From: Deltaproteobacteria bacterium
GTDB taxonomy: Bacteria; Desulfobacterota; GWC2-55-46
DNA length: 37,175 bases
Assembly (NCBI GenBank): GCA_016219115.1
Contig: JACRCH010000021.1
Location: 1-37,175 of the forward strand
Direction: 5' to 3'
The translations under genes were made by a program, and so were the position numbers. Below the pieces are notes generated by a model. The model was given only the letters and a program-made list of their open reading frames with translations, had not been told where the DNA came from and did no database searches. Positions 1 to 8,349 of the stretch are shown piece by piece (positions within the stretch are counted from its first letter, which is position 1; the number at the start of each line of letters is the position of its first letter).

Positions 1-495
1 CATGAGCTTGGTGGACTGAGGACCGGCAGGGCCTCCATAACCATACTCGACAATGTGAAGGTCGATTATTACGGCACGCCCACGCCCATAAAGGGGATTG
101 CGACGCTCTCCGTTCCGGAGAGCAGGACCATATCCATCCAGCCGTGGGACACCTCCCAGATACACATGATAGAAAAGGCCATTATGACTTCGGACCTCGG
201 CCTGACCCCGACGAACGACGGCAAGATGATCAGAATAAACTTCCCGCCCCTAACCGATGAGAGGAGGAAGGAGTACGTAAAGCTCGCCAGGAAGTACGGC
301 GAGGAGTGCAAGGTCTCCATCCGTAATGTCAGGAGGGACGCGAACGAGGCTTTGAAGAAACTCGAAAAGGACAAGAAGGTATCCCAGGACGACCTCAAGA
401 AGTTCCAGCACGAGGTCCAGGACTCGACCGACAGGCAGATAGCGCGGATAGAAGAGGTCCTTACCCGGAAAGAGGCCGAGATAATGGAAGTCTGA
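1..495 (+). CDS. frr: Ribosome recycling factor, 5' end cut by window edge
   Basis: RRF splits post-termination ribosomes together with EF-G. The ORF track starts at a GTG at 55, but the same frame is open to base 1 and the extra residues ([12 protein letters not shown]...) match the family's conserved RTGRAS segment. The gene is therefore truncated by the window and GTG 55 is internal. About 164 residues are visible of a usual ~185. Family motifs seen are [38 protein letters not shown] and RNVRRDANE, and the C terminus has [10 protein letters not shown] and KEAEIMEV. It heads the envelope/isoprenoid block, in the common frr-uppS-cdsA-dxr order. The weak GC-rich inverted repeat just after the stop (about 496-535) may be a terminator, but its loop is long. 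Confidence 0.97.
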   Translation, partial: HELGGLRTGRASITILDNVKVDYYGTPTPIKGIATLSVPESRTISIQPWDTSQIHMIEKAIMTSDLGLTPTNDGKMIRINFPPLTDERRKEYVKLARKYGEECKVSIRNVRRDANEALKKLEKDKKVSQDDLKKFQHEVQDSTDRQIARIEEVLTRKEAEIMEV

Positions 496-630
496 GCCCC
501 GTTTCAGGCCGGCCTTATTTGCTTGAGGTTCCGGGGTCTTTGTGGTAGATTTTTCATTCAGTCACTCTAAAAAGGCGGTTTAACGGCGAGAGAGAACCAA
601 CAACTGGAAAAAAGACCGAAAATTAAAAAA

Positions 631-1374
631 ATGGATAATATTTCCAAAGACAGGCTCCCACGCCACATAGCGATAATCATGGACGGCAACGGCCGCTGGG
701 CCAAGAAAAGGCTCTTGAACAGGATCAACGGCCACAGAAAAGGCATAGACGTGGCGAGGGACACGGTAAGACATTGCAGGGAACTAGGGGTCGAGTACCT
801 CACCCTGTACACTTTTTCCAAAGAGAACTGGAACCGCCCGGCCATAGAGGTCCAGATGCTGATGAGGCTTCTGGAGAGCCACTTGAAAGGCGAGCTTAAG
901 ACGCTTCTTGAGAACAATATCCGCTTCAAGGCAATAGGGTGCGTCAGTGACCTGCCCAGGGGCGTAAGGGATGTCGTAGACGAGCTTGAGGCCAAAACCG
1001 CTCACAATAACGGGATGGTGCTCTTTCTGGCCCTGAGCTACGGCGGCAGGGAAGAGATAACGAGGGCCGCGAAGGTGCTGGCGATGAGGGTAGCGGACGG
1101 CACGCTCTCGCCCGATGATATAACCGAGGAGATGTTCGGGGGATGCCTCTACACGGAGGGCGCCCCGGACCCCGACCTCCTTATACGGACAAGCGGCGAA
1201 AAAAGGATCAGTAACTTCCTCCTCTGGCAGCTTGCCTATACCGAGATATATGTGACCGATGTCCTCTGGCCGGATTTCACGAGGGACGACCTTCTGGAGG
1301 CGATACGGGATTACGCCGGCAGGGAAAGAAGGTTCGGACTCGTGAAGGAGCAGGGCGTGGGTGCGGCCGGATAG
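631..1374 (+). CDS. uppS: Isoprenyl transferase (undecaprenyl diphosphate synthase)
   Basis: This is a cis-prenyltransferase that extends farnesyl diphosphate with isopentenyl diphosphate to make the C55 carrier lipid for peptidoglycan and surface glycans. It acts at the cytoplasmic face of the membrane. Its 247 residues match the family length. The N-terminal signature IAIIMDGNGRWAKKR holds the catalytic Asp (D18). Also present are GHRKG, LYTFSKENWNRP, the LSYGGREEI block and the C-terminal PDPDLLIRTSGEKRISNFLL with WQLAYTEIYVTD and LWPDF, which form the diphosphate-binding and dimer regions. The ATG is preceded by A-rich sequence with no clear Shine-Dalgarno, but homology begins right after it, so the start is kept. 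It lies between frr and cdsA. Confidence 0.97.
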   Translation: MDNISKDRLPRHIAIIMDGNGRWAKKRLLNRINGHRKGIDVARDTVRHCRELGVEYLTLYTFSKENWNRPAIEVQMLMRLLESHLKGELKTLLENNIRFKAIGCVSDLPRGVRDVVDELEAKTAHNNGMVLFLALSYGGREEITRAAKVLAMRVADGTLSPDDITEEMFGGCLYTEGAPDPDLLIRTSGEKRISNFLLWQLAYTEIYVTDVLWPDFTRDDLLEAIRDYAGRERRFGLVKEQGVGAAG

Positions 1375-2275
1375 AAAAACAGCCGTTTATTCCTGCGGTC
1401 ATAGACCCGGCGTTGTATGCCCGGGAGGTTCGTCCCTGAAGTCCGCGCGGATCAGGGACCATGGGGAGGGAAGTCTGAAAAGGGTAGTCACGGGCGTCAT
1501 TTTGATTCCTATAATAGTCTATCTGGTCCTTTTCACCGCCGCTTTCTGGATATTCGCGGCAGTTTCCGTTCTGACACTCCTCGCGCTCCACGAGTACAAT
1601 AACCTGACTATTTTGAAGATAAGGGACAGGTGGTCGGACCGCCTCGGGATGGCCCTGGGGCTTGTCGTCCCGCTGCTCCTTTATTTTCGCGGCGCCGGAT
1701 ACCTCCCGGCCTTTCTGACGGGCGCGGTCTTCATATTCTTCTTTTACAATATGGCGGTCACCAAAGACTTGAGGGACGCCTCGTACGATACGGCCTTCAA
1801 GACTCTGGGACTGCTCTACGTCGCGGTGACGCTCTCTTACGCGATAGCGTTGAGGCAGCTCGACGGGGGGCAGTGGTGGATAATGCTCCTTCTGGTCATC
1901 ATCTGGTCAAACGACACCTTCGCCTACTTGACCGGCAAGACCGTCGGCAAGACCAGGCTCTGCCCGGAGATAAGCCCGAAAAAGACCGTTGAGGGGGCCG
2001 TCGGAGGCCTCGTCGGGGGCTTTATAGCGGCGTACCTCTTCAACAGGTTCCTGTCGATGGGGTTGGGTGTCTGCGAGGTCGTCTTTTTTTCGACCGTCAT
2101 AGGCGCCGTAGGCATAATAGGCGATCTGGCGGAATCGCTTCTTAAGAGGGCGGCCGGCGTCAAGGACTCAGGCACGCTGATACCGGGACACGGGGGAGTG
2201 CTCGACAGGATCGACTCGCTCCTCTTCGCGCTCCCCGTCTTCTATTACTCTCTCATATGGTACTTTAAGGCGTAG
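1361..2275 (+). CDS. cdsA: Phosphatidate cytidylyltransferase (CDP-diglyceride synthase)
   Basis: CdsA makes CDP-diacylglycerol from phosphatidate and CTP, the substrate for the PssA encoded downstream. It is a polytopic inner-membrane protein with hydrophobic segments throughout. The family signature near the C terminus is present: SLLKRAAGVKDSG, then IPGHGGVLDRIDS. Coordinates give the longest frame from GTG 1361, which overlaps uppS by 14 nt. The first 38 residues are hydrophilic and unlike the family. Family-like sequence starts at LKRVVTGVILIPII. That point is a CTG at 1475 with GGGGAGGG four bases upstream, and it may be the real start (266 residues, a normal length). A TTG at 1502 is the next alternative. 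Function is secure; the start is not. Confidence 0.93.
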   Translation: MRPDRKTAVYSCGHRPGVVCPGGSSLKSARIRDHGEGSLKRVVTGVILIPIIVYLVLFTAAFWIFAAVSVLTLLALHEYNNLTILKIRDRWSDRLGMALGLVVPLLLYFRGAGYLPAFLTGAVFIFFFYNMAVTKDLRDASYDTAFKTLGLLYVAVTLSYAIALRQLDGGQWWIMLLLVIIWSNDTFAYLTGKTVGKTRLCPEISPKKTVEGAVGGLVGGFIAAYLFNRFLSMGLGVCEVVFFSTVIGAVGIIGDLAESLLKRAAGVKDSGTLIPGHGGVLDRIDSLLFALPVFYYSLIWYFKA

Positions 2276-2280
2276 GCCCG

Positions 2281-3447
2281 ATGATGGACACTGGACAAAA
2301 AGCACTCGCGGTACTTGGCTCCACCGGCTCGATCGGCAGGAATACCCTCGAGGTGGTAAGGGCCAACCCATTGAAGTTCACCGTGGCATCTCTGGCCGCC
2401 GGCAACAACCTGGAGCTTCTCAAAGAGCAGGCGCTGGAGTTTAAGCCCTCGTTCGTCTCGGTGGCCACCCCGGAGGCGGCTCAAGAGCTAAGAAGCTCGC
2501 TTCCTTCCGCCGTAACCGTCGGATACGGGGTCGACGGAGCCGTTGAGGCCGCCACCCTTGAAGTGGTGGAGATGGTCCTCTCGGCCATTTCAGGGTCCTC
2601 CGGGCTCATACCGACGATGGCCGCCATAAAGGGCGGCAAGGACATAGCCCTTGCCAACAAGGAGACCCTCGTCATGGCGGGCCCCCTCGTAATGGCAGAG
2701 GTCAAAAAGAGGGGAGTAAGGCTCCTGCCGGTGGACAGCGAGCACTCGGCGGTCTTCCAGTCGCTTACGGGCCACAGGAGATGCGACATAAAGAGGATTA
2801 TACTTACGGCCTCGGGAGGGCCGTTTCTCAAGACCCCGGCTGAGGCCCTCGCCACCGTCACTCCGGCCGAGGCCCTCAGGCACCCGAAGTGGAAAATGGG
2901 CAGAAAAATTTCCGTAGACTCGGCTACGCTCGTAAACAAGGGGCTTGAGGTGATAGAGGCGTCTTACCTCTTCGAGCTTCCACCCTCGAAGATATCCGTA
3001 GCCATACACCCTCAGTCGATCGTCCATTCCATGGTAGAATACATAGACGGCTCGATAGTGGCGCAGATGAGCAACCCGGACATGAAGGGGCCGATAGCCT
3101 ACGCGCTCTCTTACCCCGAAAGGATAGAGGCCGGCACGCCGCCGCTGAACCTCTCCGGGCTGACCCTTGAGTTCATGGAGCCGGACGCCGAAAGGTTTCC
3201 GTGCCTGGGCTTAAGCTACGAGGCTTTACGGATGGGGGGCAGCGCCACGGCGGTGTTGAACGCCGCCGACGAGGTCGCGGTGGAGATGTTCCTCAAGGGA
3301 GGACTTTCTTTTACCGAGATATACAGGGTCGTCTCGGAAGTGCTCGGAAGGCACAGGGCTTCGGAGATAAACTCGATAGACGATGTCCTTGAGGCGGACG
3401 CATGGGCTCGTGACGCCGCCAGGGGATTGATTAAATACCTGAATTGA
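2281..3447 (+). CDS. dxr: 1-deoxy-D-xylulose 5-phosphate reductoisomerase
   Basis: This is the second enzyme of the MEP isoprenoid pathway. It converts DXP to 2-C-methylerythritol 4-phosphate with NADPH and a divalent metal in the cytosol. The 388 residues are full length. Motifs in order are the NADPH-binding GSTGSIG (residues 13-19), ALANKETLVMAG, the metal-ligand block PVDSEHSA, TASGGPF, HPKWKMGRKISVDSATLVNK and IHPQSIVHSMVEY, followed by the C-terminal helical domain. The ATG lies 5 nt after cdsA, so translation is probably coupled; a second ATG follows at once (2284). Its product feeds the prenyl diphosphates used by UppS. Confidence 0.97.
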   Translation: MMDTGQKALAVLGSTGSIGRNTLEVVRANPLKFTVASLAAGNNLELLKEQALEFKPSFVSVATPEAAQELRSSLPSAVTVGYGVDGAVEAATLEVVEMVLSAISGSSGLIPTMAAIKGGKDIALANKETLVMAGPLVMAEVKKRGVRLLPVDSEHSAVFQSLTGHRRCDIKRIILTASGGPFLKTPAEALATVTPAEALRHPKWKMGRKISVDSATLVNKGLEVIEASYLFELPPSKISVAIHPQSIVHSMVEYIDGSIVAQMSNPDMKGPIAYALSYPERIEAGTPPLNLSGLTLEFMEPDAERFPCLGLSYEALRMGGSATAVLNAADEVAVEMFLKGGLSFTEIYRVVSEVLGRHRASEINSIDDVLEADAWARDAARGLIKYLN

Positions 3448-3564
3448 TCCGTTTGAAATGTTAAAATATCATATCCATGCGAGAGCTTCTCCGGCGTTTT
3501 GCCGCAAGGCCGGCCACCAGGATATGCGCAACCAGGGATTGCGGCCCTGATAGACGCTTTGAAA

Positions 3565-3667
3565 AATGAACCACCCCGATAGCCTTCTCCGGGGTATCTC
3601 CTTAACCCTCCCCTCCCATCAAGGGAGGGGAGGGTTTTACAAGCTACAGGGAATTTTGTGATTTAAA
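3565..3667 (+). repeat. Family A palindromic repeat, short form (A1)
   Basis: This copy lies between dxr and rseP. It has the left hairpin of the family (AATGAACCACCCCG with CGGGGTATC), a CCCTCCC/GGGAGGG palindrome and the right end CTACAGGGAATTTTGTGATT. It lacks the ~110-bp middle found in copies A4-A6. The 100 bases before it (3448-3564) hold nothing I recognise. Confidence 0.8.
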
Positions 3668-3687
3668 ATAAACCGGTCGGGAAGAAG

Positions 3688-4989
3688 ATGACAACATTCA
3701 TATCGTTCGTAATAGTACTCGGAGTCCTTATATTCATACACGAGCTCGGGCACTTCCTTGTAGCCAAGCTTTCAGGGGTGGGGGTCGAGAAGTTCTCTCT
3801 GGGGTTCGGCCCGAAGATAGTCGGTTTTACAAAAGGCGAGACCGAATACAGGATATCGCTCCTCCCGCTCGGCGGGTATGTAAAGATGGTCGGCGAATCC
3901 GTCGGCGAGGAGGTATCCGAGGAGGACAAGTTGAGGTCTTTCGCCCACAGGCCGGTATCCAACCGTGCCGCCATCGTTGCCGCTGGCCCCATCATGAACC
4001 TTGTGCTGGCGGCCGTCCTCATGCCGGTGATATTCATGATAGGGATAAATATCCCGGCGTTCCTCGAGAAACCCTCGATAATCGGCTATGTAGTCCCGAA
4101 CGAGCCCGCCTTTAAGGCTGGGCTTAAGAAGGGAGACCTGATAGAGTCCATCGACGGCAAGAAGACCGCCAACTGGGAGCAGGTGCTTGCCAGCCTCGCC
4201 CTGAACCCCGGCAAAAGCATAGAGGTCGAGGCACTGCGGGACGGGCAGGAGATAAAGACGAAGATCACGCCGGATACATCGGCGGATACCGGGGCCGGCA
4301 CAGGCGGCATGTACCCCCCGATGCCCCCCGTCATAAGCGAGGTGTCGCATGGATATCCGGCCGAGGCGGCCGGGATCAAACCGGGGGACAGGATACTCTC
4401 TATCGACGGGCAGCCTGTCGGCCACTGGGCGGAGCTCGAGGATATCATACATAAGAGCGGGGAGAAGAAGACCTTTTCGATAGGCAGGGACAACGGGACG
4501 CTTACGATAGAGGTATTACCCAGGTACAACCCGGAAGCCAGGGTCTACCTCGTAGGCATCTCGCGCAAGGACGAGCAGACGCTCAAAAGATACGGCTTTT
4601 TCGAGTCGATAAGCAAGGGCTTGACCACCTCGGTCGAGATGACGACCAAGCTCTTTGTGGTCTTAAAGGGCCTCGTGGTCGGAAAGTACTCCTTAAAGAC
4701 CCTGGGCGGCCCGATAATGATAGCGCAGGTGGCTGGAAAGGCCGCCGCCTCGGGGCTCTCGGACCTCTTGTACCTTGTAGCCTTTTTGAGCCTGCAACTC
4801 GGCATAATAAACCTCTTCCCGATCCCCGTGCTTGACGGCGGACACCTGCTCTTTTTCGGTATCGAGTCGGTGAAGGGAAGCCCCCTCAGTGAGAGGTTCA
4901 TGACCATAGCCCAGCAGGTGGGGGTAGTGCTCCTGATCGGCCTCATGCTGCTGGTCACCTACAACGACCTCTTCCGCATATTCGGGTAA
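3688..4989 (+). CDS. rseP: RIP metalloprotease, site-2 protease family
   Basis: This is an inner-membrane zinc protease for regulated intramembrane proteolysis; in other bacteria it cleaves anti-sigma factors and remnant signal peptides. The 433 residues include the catalytic HELGH in the first membrane helix (residues 18-22). Two periplasmic PDZ domains follow: about 125-195 (PAFKAGLKKGDLIESIDGK) and about 213-280 (PAEAAGIKPGDRILSIDGQ). The second zinc-ligand motif NLFPIPVLDGGHLL lies near the C terminus in a hydrophobic hairpin, and a last membrane helix follows. Two PDZ domains match the proteobacterial RseP type. No anti-sigma/sigma pair is in the window, so the substrate is unknown. The start is ATG 3688, just after repeat A1. 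Confidence 0.96.
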   Translation: MTTFISFVIVLGVLIFIHELGHFLVAKLSGVGVEKFSLGFGPKIVGFTKGETEYRISLLPLGGYVKMVGESVGEEVSEEDKLRSFAHRPVSNRAAIVAAGPIMNLVLAAVLMPVIFMIGINIPAFLEKPSIIGYVVPNEPAFKAGLKKGDLIESIDGKKTANWEQVLASLALNPGKSIEVEALRDGQEIKTKITPDTSADTGAGTGGMYPPMPPVISEVSHGYPAEAAGIKPGDRILSIDGQPVGHWAELEDIIHKSGEKKTFSIGRDNGTLTIEVLPRYNPEARVYLVGISRKDEQTLKRYGFFESISKGLTTSVEMTTKLFVVLKGLVVGKYSLKTLGGPIMIAQVAGKAAASGLSDLLYLVAFLSLQLGIINLFPIPVLDGGHLLFFGIESVKGSPLSERFMTIAQQVGVVLLIGLMLLVTYNDLFRIFG

Positions 4990-4992
4990 GCC

Positions 4993-5676
4993 GTGCTTGT
5001 ACTGGCCTTTGACACATCTTCTCCTTCCGGTTCCGTCGCCATCGTGCGTGACGGGGCCCTTGTGGCCGAGCTGACGGTCGGCAATGTCGGCACGCACGCA
5101 GACTGGCTGATGAACGCCGTCACGCGCCTTCTCGGATCCGCCGGGATTGACATAAAGGAAGTGGACCTTTTTGCCGTGGACAACGGCCCCGGCTCTTTTA
5201 CGGGCCTGCGTATAGGCGTGGCTACGGTCAAGGGGCTCGCGTGGGCCCTCGGGAAAAAGGTCGCCGGTGTCTCCACGCTTGAATCCCTCGCGCTTAACCT
5301 GAGGTACTCGGGTCTTGTAGTCTGCCCCCTGCTTGACGCCAGGAAAGGGGAGGTATACTCTGCGCTTTACAGGTTCAACGGCGCGGCAACCTCTGCCGTC
5401 ATGGAGGATTCGGTAATGGCGCCGGAGGCGCTTTTCAGGGCCGCCTCAGAGGTCGGGTCCCCGGTAGTCTTCCTCGGCGGCGGGCTTAATGTCTACGGCG
5501 AGGCCGTAAGAAAGAATGTGAAGGGGGCGCTTGTGGCCCCGGAGGCCCTCTGGCATATACGGGCCTCAAACGTAGCTTTGCTGGCCCTTCAAAACCCCTC
5601 AGCAGCCTCAGACCCCTCGGAGCTGCTACCCGCGTATCTAAGAAAGTCAGAGGCTGAGCTCAAGGCAGGCAAATAG
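4993..5676 (+). CDS. tsaB: tRNA threonylcarbamoyladenosine biosynthesis protein TsaB
   Basis: TsaB is the non-catalytic ASKHA-fold partner of TsaD in making t6A37 on ANN-decoding tRNAs. The 227 residues carry the N-terminal strand LVLAFDTSSPSGSVA, the family motif DNGPGSFTGLRIGVATVKGL at about residues 63-82, LLDARKGEVYSALY and the C-terminal LPAYLRKSEAE. The start is GTG 4993, only 3 nt after the rseP stop, so the two are probably co-transcribed. It lacks the metal-binding HxxxH of TsaD, as expected of TsaB. Confidence 0.93.
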   Translation: MLVLAFDTSSPSGSVAIVRDGALVAELTVGNVGTHADWLMNAVTRLLGSAGIDIKEVDLFAVDNGPGSFTGLRIGVATVKGLAWALGKKVAGVSTLESLALNLRYSGLVVCPLLDARKGEVYSALYRFNGAATSAVMEDSVMAPEALFRAASEVGSPVVFLGGGLNVYGEAVRKNVKGALVAPEALWHIRASNVALLALQNPSAASDPSELLPAYLRKSEAELKAGK

Positions 5677-5779
5677 CCGCCTTCTGATTTTTCAAGGTAT
5701 CTTCACTAAAATATGGACTTTTTCCTCGAATTATCATAAAAAAATAGTGAAGGTTTTGTCTTTGTAATGCGCTTTACCC

Positions 5780-5883
5780 AATGAACCACCCCGCAAGCCT
5801 TGCTGCGGGGTATCTCCTTAAACCTCCCCTCCCCCATCGAGGGGGAGGATTTTACAAGGAAACAAGCTACAGGGAATTTTGTG
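5780..5883 (+). repeat. Family A palindromic repeat, short form, fused to B1 (A2)
   Basis: This copy has AATGAACCACCCCG, a TTGC-turn hairpin, CGGGGTATCTCC, a CCTCCCC/GGGGGAGG palindrome and the right end CTACAGGGAATTTTGTGATT. It runs without a gap into family B copy B1, sharing the bases GATTAAAA. The preceding 100 bases (5677-5779) contain CTTCACTA and TAGTGAAG as distant inverted arms and T-rich tracts, perhaps a weak terminator for tsaB. Confidence 0.8.
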
Positions 5884-6000
5884 ATTAAAATTCTCCACCA
5901 TAAATGACGGAAAATTTTGATGGTATGGAAGGTCATTTTTATTTGCCAGCCTTGACCCGCCGCTAAAGCGACGGGATTGCGGAGTGGCACACCCATTCAA
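5884..6000 (+). repeat. Family B palindromic repeat (B1)
   Basis: This ~117-bp unit begins ATTAAAATTCTCC. Its left hairpin has 10-11-bp arms in the other copies (AAAATTCTCCG/CGGAGAATTTT), slightly mutated here. A second partial hairpin, CCCGCCGC-TAAA-GCGACGGG, follows, and the unit ends TGGCACACCCATTCAA. Four copies occur in the window: two + (B1, B2) and two - (B3, B4). It encodes no plausible protein and has no flanking transposase. Confidence 0.85.
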
Positions 6001-6028
6001 GTTTGATTGGCTGCCGCTTATCGTTTTA

Positions 6029-6057
6029 TTGACAACCTTTTTTGATTGGGTTAATAT
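6029..6057 (+). promoter_or_regulatory. Sigma70-type promoter for the DUF465-like gene/ilvD
   Basis: TTGACA at 6029-6034 is followed, after exactly 17 bases, by TAATAT at 6052-6057. This is the best vegetative promoter match I found on the + strand before the branched-chain cluster. The predicted start near 6064 gives a leader of about 90 nt before the ATG at 6157. It lies just outside the right end of repeat B1. Confidence 0.7.
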
Positions 6058-6156
6058 CTAAAATTGGATATTTGCATTTAATTTCAAGCTTTTTCAAGCA
6101 TAGCGGTTAAGGCCGGACTATCGGGCAACAAGGATCAATAAAAAGAGGAGGCCTTT

Positions 6157-6381
6157 ATGGAAAAACAGGACCAGAAGGTTGTTGAAAGGCTTGTCGAGAC
6201 AGACCCGGAGTTCAAGCGGAAGTACAAGACCCATAAGGACTATGAGAACAAGCTGGAAAAGCTTGAGAAAAAACCCAGGCTTACCGCTACCGAGACACTC
6301 GAGAAGAACAGACTCAAGAAACTCAAGCTCGCGCTCAAGGACGAGATGAAGCAGAGGATAGCCGAGTATCTCGATAAGTAG
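6157..6381 (+). CDS. Small DUF465/YdcH-like coiled-coil protein
   Basis: This 74-residue, highly charged, Lys/Glu-rich protein is almost wholly helical by composition. The C-terminal half (ETLEKNRLKKLKLALKDEMK) matches the DUF465/YdcH pattern of short proteins ending in a conserved LKK-KL-LKDE helix. The function of that family is unknown. A strong ribosome-binding site (AGAGGAGG) lies 6 nt before the ATG, and a good promoter lies ~100 nt upstream, so it is expressed as the first gene of the ilvD transcript. There is no signal peptide or membrane segment. Family assignment is by eye from the motif. Confidence 0.75.
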   Translation: MEKQDQKVVERLVETDPEFKRKYKTHKDYENKLEKLEKKPRLTATETLEKNRLKKLKLALKDEMKQRIAEYLDK

Positions 6382-6403
6382 TTATTATAAAAACCATCAG
6401 ATG

Positions 6404-6428
6404 ATTCAACTCTTCAGCGTTGAATTTT
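6404..6428 (+). terminator. Weak hairpin plus T-run ahead of ilvD
   Basis: ATTCAAC (6404-6410) and GTTGAAT (6419-6425) form a 7-bp AT-rich stem followed by TTT. It could be a weak terminator or attenuator between the DUF465-like gene and ilvD. The stem is short, and no leader peptide rich in Ile/Val/Leu codons was seen. Confidence 0.3.
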
Positions 6429-6443
6429 AGAAAGTGAGAGAAG

Positions 6444-8102
6444 ATGCCGGGCCGCAGCGACAGGATCAAAAAGGGGCTTGAGAGGGTGCCGCACAGGGCG
6501 CTCCTTTACGCTACAGGCATACCTAAAGGCGAGATGAAAAAACCCTTCATAGGGGTCGCCACCAGTTTTACCGACCTCATACCCGGACACATCGGGATGA
6601 GGGACCTGGAGAGGTTCATCGAAAAGGGCGTGCACACCGGTGGAGGATACCCGATGTTCTTCGGGCTTCCGGGCATCTGCGACGGGATCGCCATGGGGCA
6701 CAGGGGCATGCACTACTCGCTGCCTTCCAGGGAGCTTATAGCCGATCTCGTGGAGAGCGTTGCCGAGGCCCACGCCCTTGACGGCCTGGTGCTCCTTACC
6801 AACTGCGACAAGATCACCCCTGGCATGCTCATGGCCGCCGGACGCCTGAATATCCCCTCGATAGTCGTCACTGCCGGGCCGATGATGACAGGCCGATACA
6901 AGGGCATGCGCACATCGTTCATCAGGAATACCTTCGAGGCGATGGGGCGCTTCCGCTCCGGCGAGATATCCAAGGAGGAGCTGAGCGCGTGCGAAAGCGG
7001 GGCTTGTCCCGGCGCGGGAAGCTGTCAGGGGCTGTATACGGCAAACACCATGGCGTGTCTGACCGAAGCGATGGGCATGAGCCTGCCGTGGTGCGGGACA
7101 GCGCTTGCCAACTCCGCCGACAAGAGAAGGATAGCCTTCGACAGCGGCGAGAGGATAGTCGGCCTTGTAAAGAAGAATGTAACGCCGAGAAAGATAATGA
7201 CAAGGGCCGCCTTTGAAAACGCCATCAGGGTGGACATGGCCCTCGGCGGGTCGTCGAACACGGTACTTCATCTTTTGGCGATAGCCCATGAGGCCGGCGT
7301 GAAACTGCCGCTTGAGCTCTTCGACGAGCTGAGTAAAGTCACCCCGCATATAACATCCCTCGAGCCAGTGGGCCCGTACTACATGGAAGACCTGCACTGG
7401 GCCGGAGGCATAGGCGCGGTGATGCAGCGATTGAAGGACTCCATAAGGGACAACCCGACGGTATCCGGGAAAAGGGTAAAGGCCTTGCTGGACGAGCCTC
7501 GTTTCATTGACGACGATGTGATAGTCCCCTTGAACAAGGCGTACCACGCAGAAGGCGGCATAGCGGTCCTTAAAGGCAACATCGCCCCTCTGGGCGCTGT
7601 CGTCAAGCAGTCCGGGGTGAGCGAGAAGATGATGTACTTCAAGGGTACGGCCCGGGTATTCGACTCCGAGGAAGCCGCCATGAAGGCCATTTTAGGCCGT
7701 ACCATAAAGGCCGGCGAGGTCCTTGTAATACGGTACGAAGGCCCCAGGGGCGGGCCCGGGATGAGAGAGATGCTCGCTCCCACAGCGACCCTTATGGGTA
7801 TGGGCATGGGGGACTCGGTGGCCCTCATAACCGACGGCAGGTTCTCCGGCGGCACAAGGGGACCCTGCGTCGGGCATATATCCCCTGAGGCCGCCGAAGG
7901 CGGCCCCATAGCCTTCATAAAAGACGGGGATACGATAGAATTGGACATTCACGGCAGGCGCCTTGATCTGAATGTAGAGGCCGGAGAGATCGAGAGAAGG
8001 AAGAAGGGCTGGAAGCCGCCTCAGCCCAAGATAAAGTCGGGGTGGCTCTCAAGGTACGCAAAGGCTGTAACCTCGGCCAACACAGGCGCGGTATTGGAGT
8101 AG
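6444..8102 (+). CDS. ilvD: Dihydroxy-acid dehydratase
   Basis: IlvD dehydrates dihydroxy-isovalerate and dihydroxy-methylvalerate to the ketoacid precursors of valine/leucine and isoleucine. It is an Fe-S enzyme of 552 residues. Motifs seen are [73 protein letters not shown] and the C-terminal [20 protein letters not shown]. Where [2Fe-2S] plant-type enzymes carry an extra early Cys, this one reads [10 protein letters not shown], as in E. coli IlvD (VPGH). That suggests the oxygen-labile [4Fe-4S] type. The ATG has GAGAGAAG upstream. It is first of the large cluster ilvD, ilvB, ilvN, ilvC, leuA, leuC, leuD, leuB. Confidence 0.97.
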   Translation: MPGRSDRIKKGLERVPHRALLYATGIPKGEMKKPFIGVATSFTDLIPGHIGMRDLERFIEKGVHTGGGYPMFFGLPGICDGIAMGHRGMHYSLPSRELIADLVESVAEAHALDGLVLLTNCDKITPGMLMAAGRLNIPSIVVTAGPMMTGRYKGMRTSFIRNTFEAMGRFRSGEISKEELSACESGACPGAGSCQGLYTANTMACLTEAMGMSLPWCGTALANSADKRRIAFDSGERIVGLVKKNVTPRKIMTRAAFENAIRVDMALGGSSNTVLHLLAIAHEAGVKLPLELFDELSKVTPHITSLEPVGPYYMEDLHWAGGIGAVMQRLKDSIRDNPTVSGKRVKALLDEPRFIDDDVIVPLNKAYHAEGGIAVLKGNIAPLGAVVKQSGVSEKMMYFKGTARVFDSEEAAMKAILGRTIKAGEVLVIRYEGPRGGPGMREMLAPTATLMGMGMGDSVALITDGRFSGGTRGPCVGHISPEAAEGGPIAFIKDGDTIELDIHGRRLDLNVEAGEIERRKKGWKPPQPKIKSGWLSRYAKAVTSANTGAVLE

Positions 8103-8155
8103 GCCCCTTCCAGGGCCTAAAACCCAGGTAGAGGCAGGTTGTAAAAGACAATCAA

Positions 8156-8270
8156 ATTAAAATTCTCCGCCATAAATGACTGAGAATTTTGATGGTATGG
8201 AAGGTCATTTTTATTTGCCAGCCTTGACCCGCCGCTAAAGCGACGGGATTGCGGCTGGCACACCCATTCA
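8156..8270 (+). repeat. Family B palindromic repeat (B2)
   Basis: This is a nearly full copy, between ilvD and ilvB. It runs from ATTAAAATTCTCCGCC through GATGGTATGGAAGGTCA to GGCACACCCATTCA. It differs from B1 by a few substitutions and one missing base near GCGGCTGGC. With B1 it directly flanks the DUF465-like gene and ilvD. Confidence 0.85.
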
Positions 8271-8276
8271 TCCTGA

Positions 8277-8322
8277 AATGAACCCCCGCCGGTTTGAAAA
8301 ATGGCGGAGGTTTTCAGAAAGT
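8277..8322 (-). repeat. Family D small palindromic repeat (D1)
   Basis: The sequence AATGAACCCCCGCC...GGCGGAGGTTTTCAGAAAG is the reverse complement of the D pattern (TTTCTGAAACC...GGGTTCATT) seen at 34147. The inner stem CCCGCC/GGCGG is intact. The ORF-track start for ilvB (ATG 8278) lies inside it. Confidence 0.65.
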
Positions 8323-8349
8323 CAAAAAAAATACAAAGGTCTTTTGATT

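Noticed and set aside
5985-6000. Possible sigma54 promoter (TGGCAC-N5-TTCAA) at the right end of repeat B
   Set aside because: The -24 half fits, but the invariant GC of the -12 element is absent (TTCA in place of TTGC) in all four copies.
6382-6443. T-box or leader-peptide attenuator upstream of ilvD
   Set aside because: No T-box core, specifier loop or run of Ile/Val/Leu codons was found; only a short AT-rich hairpin is present.
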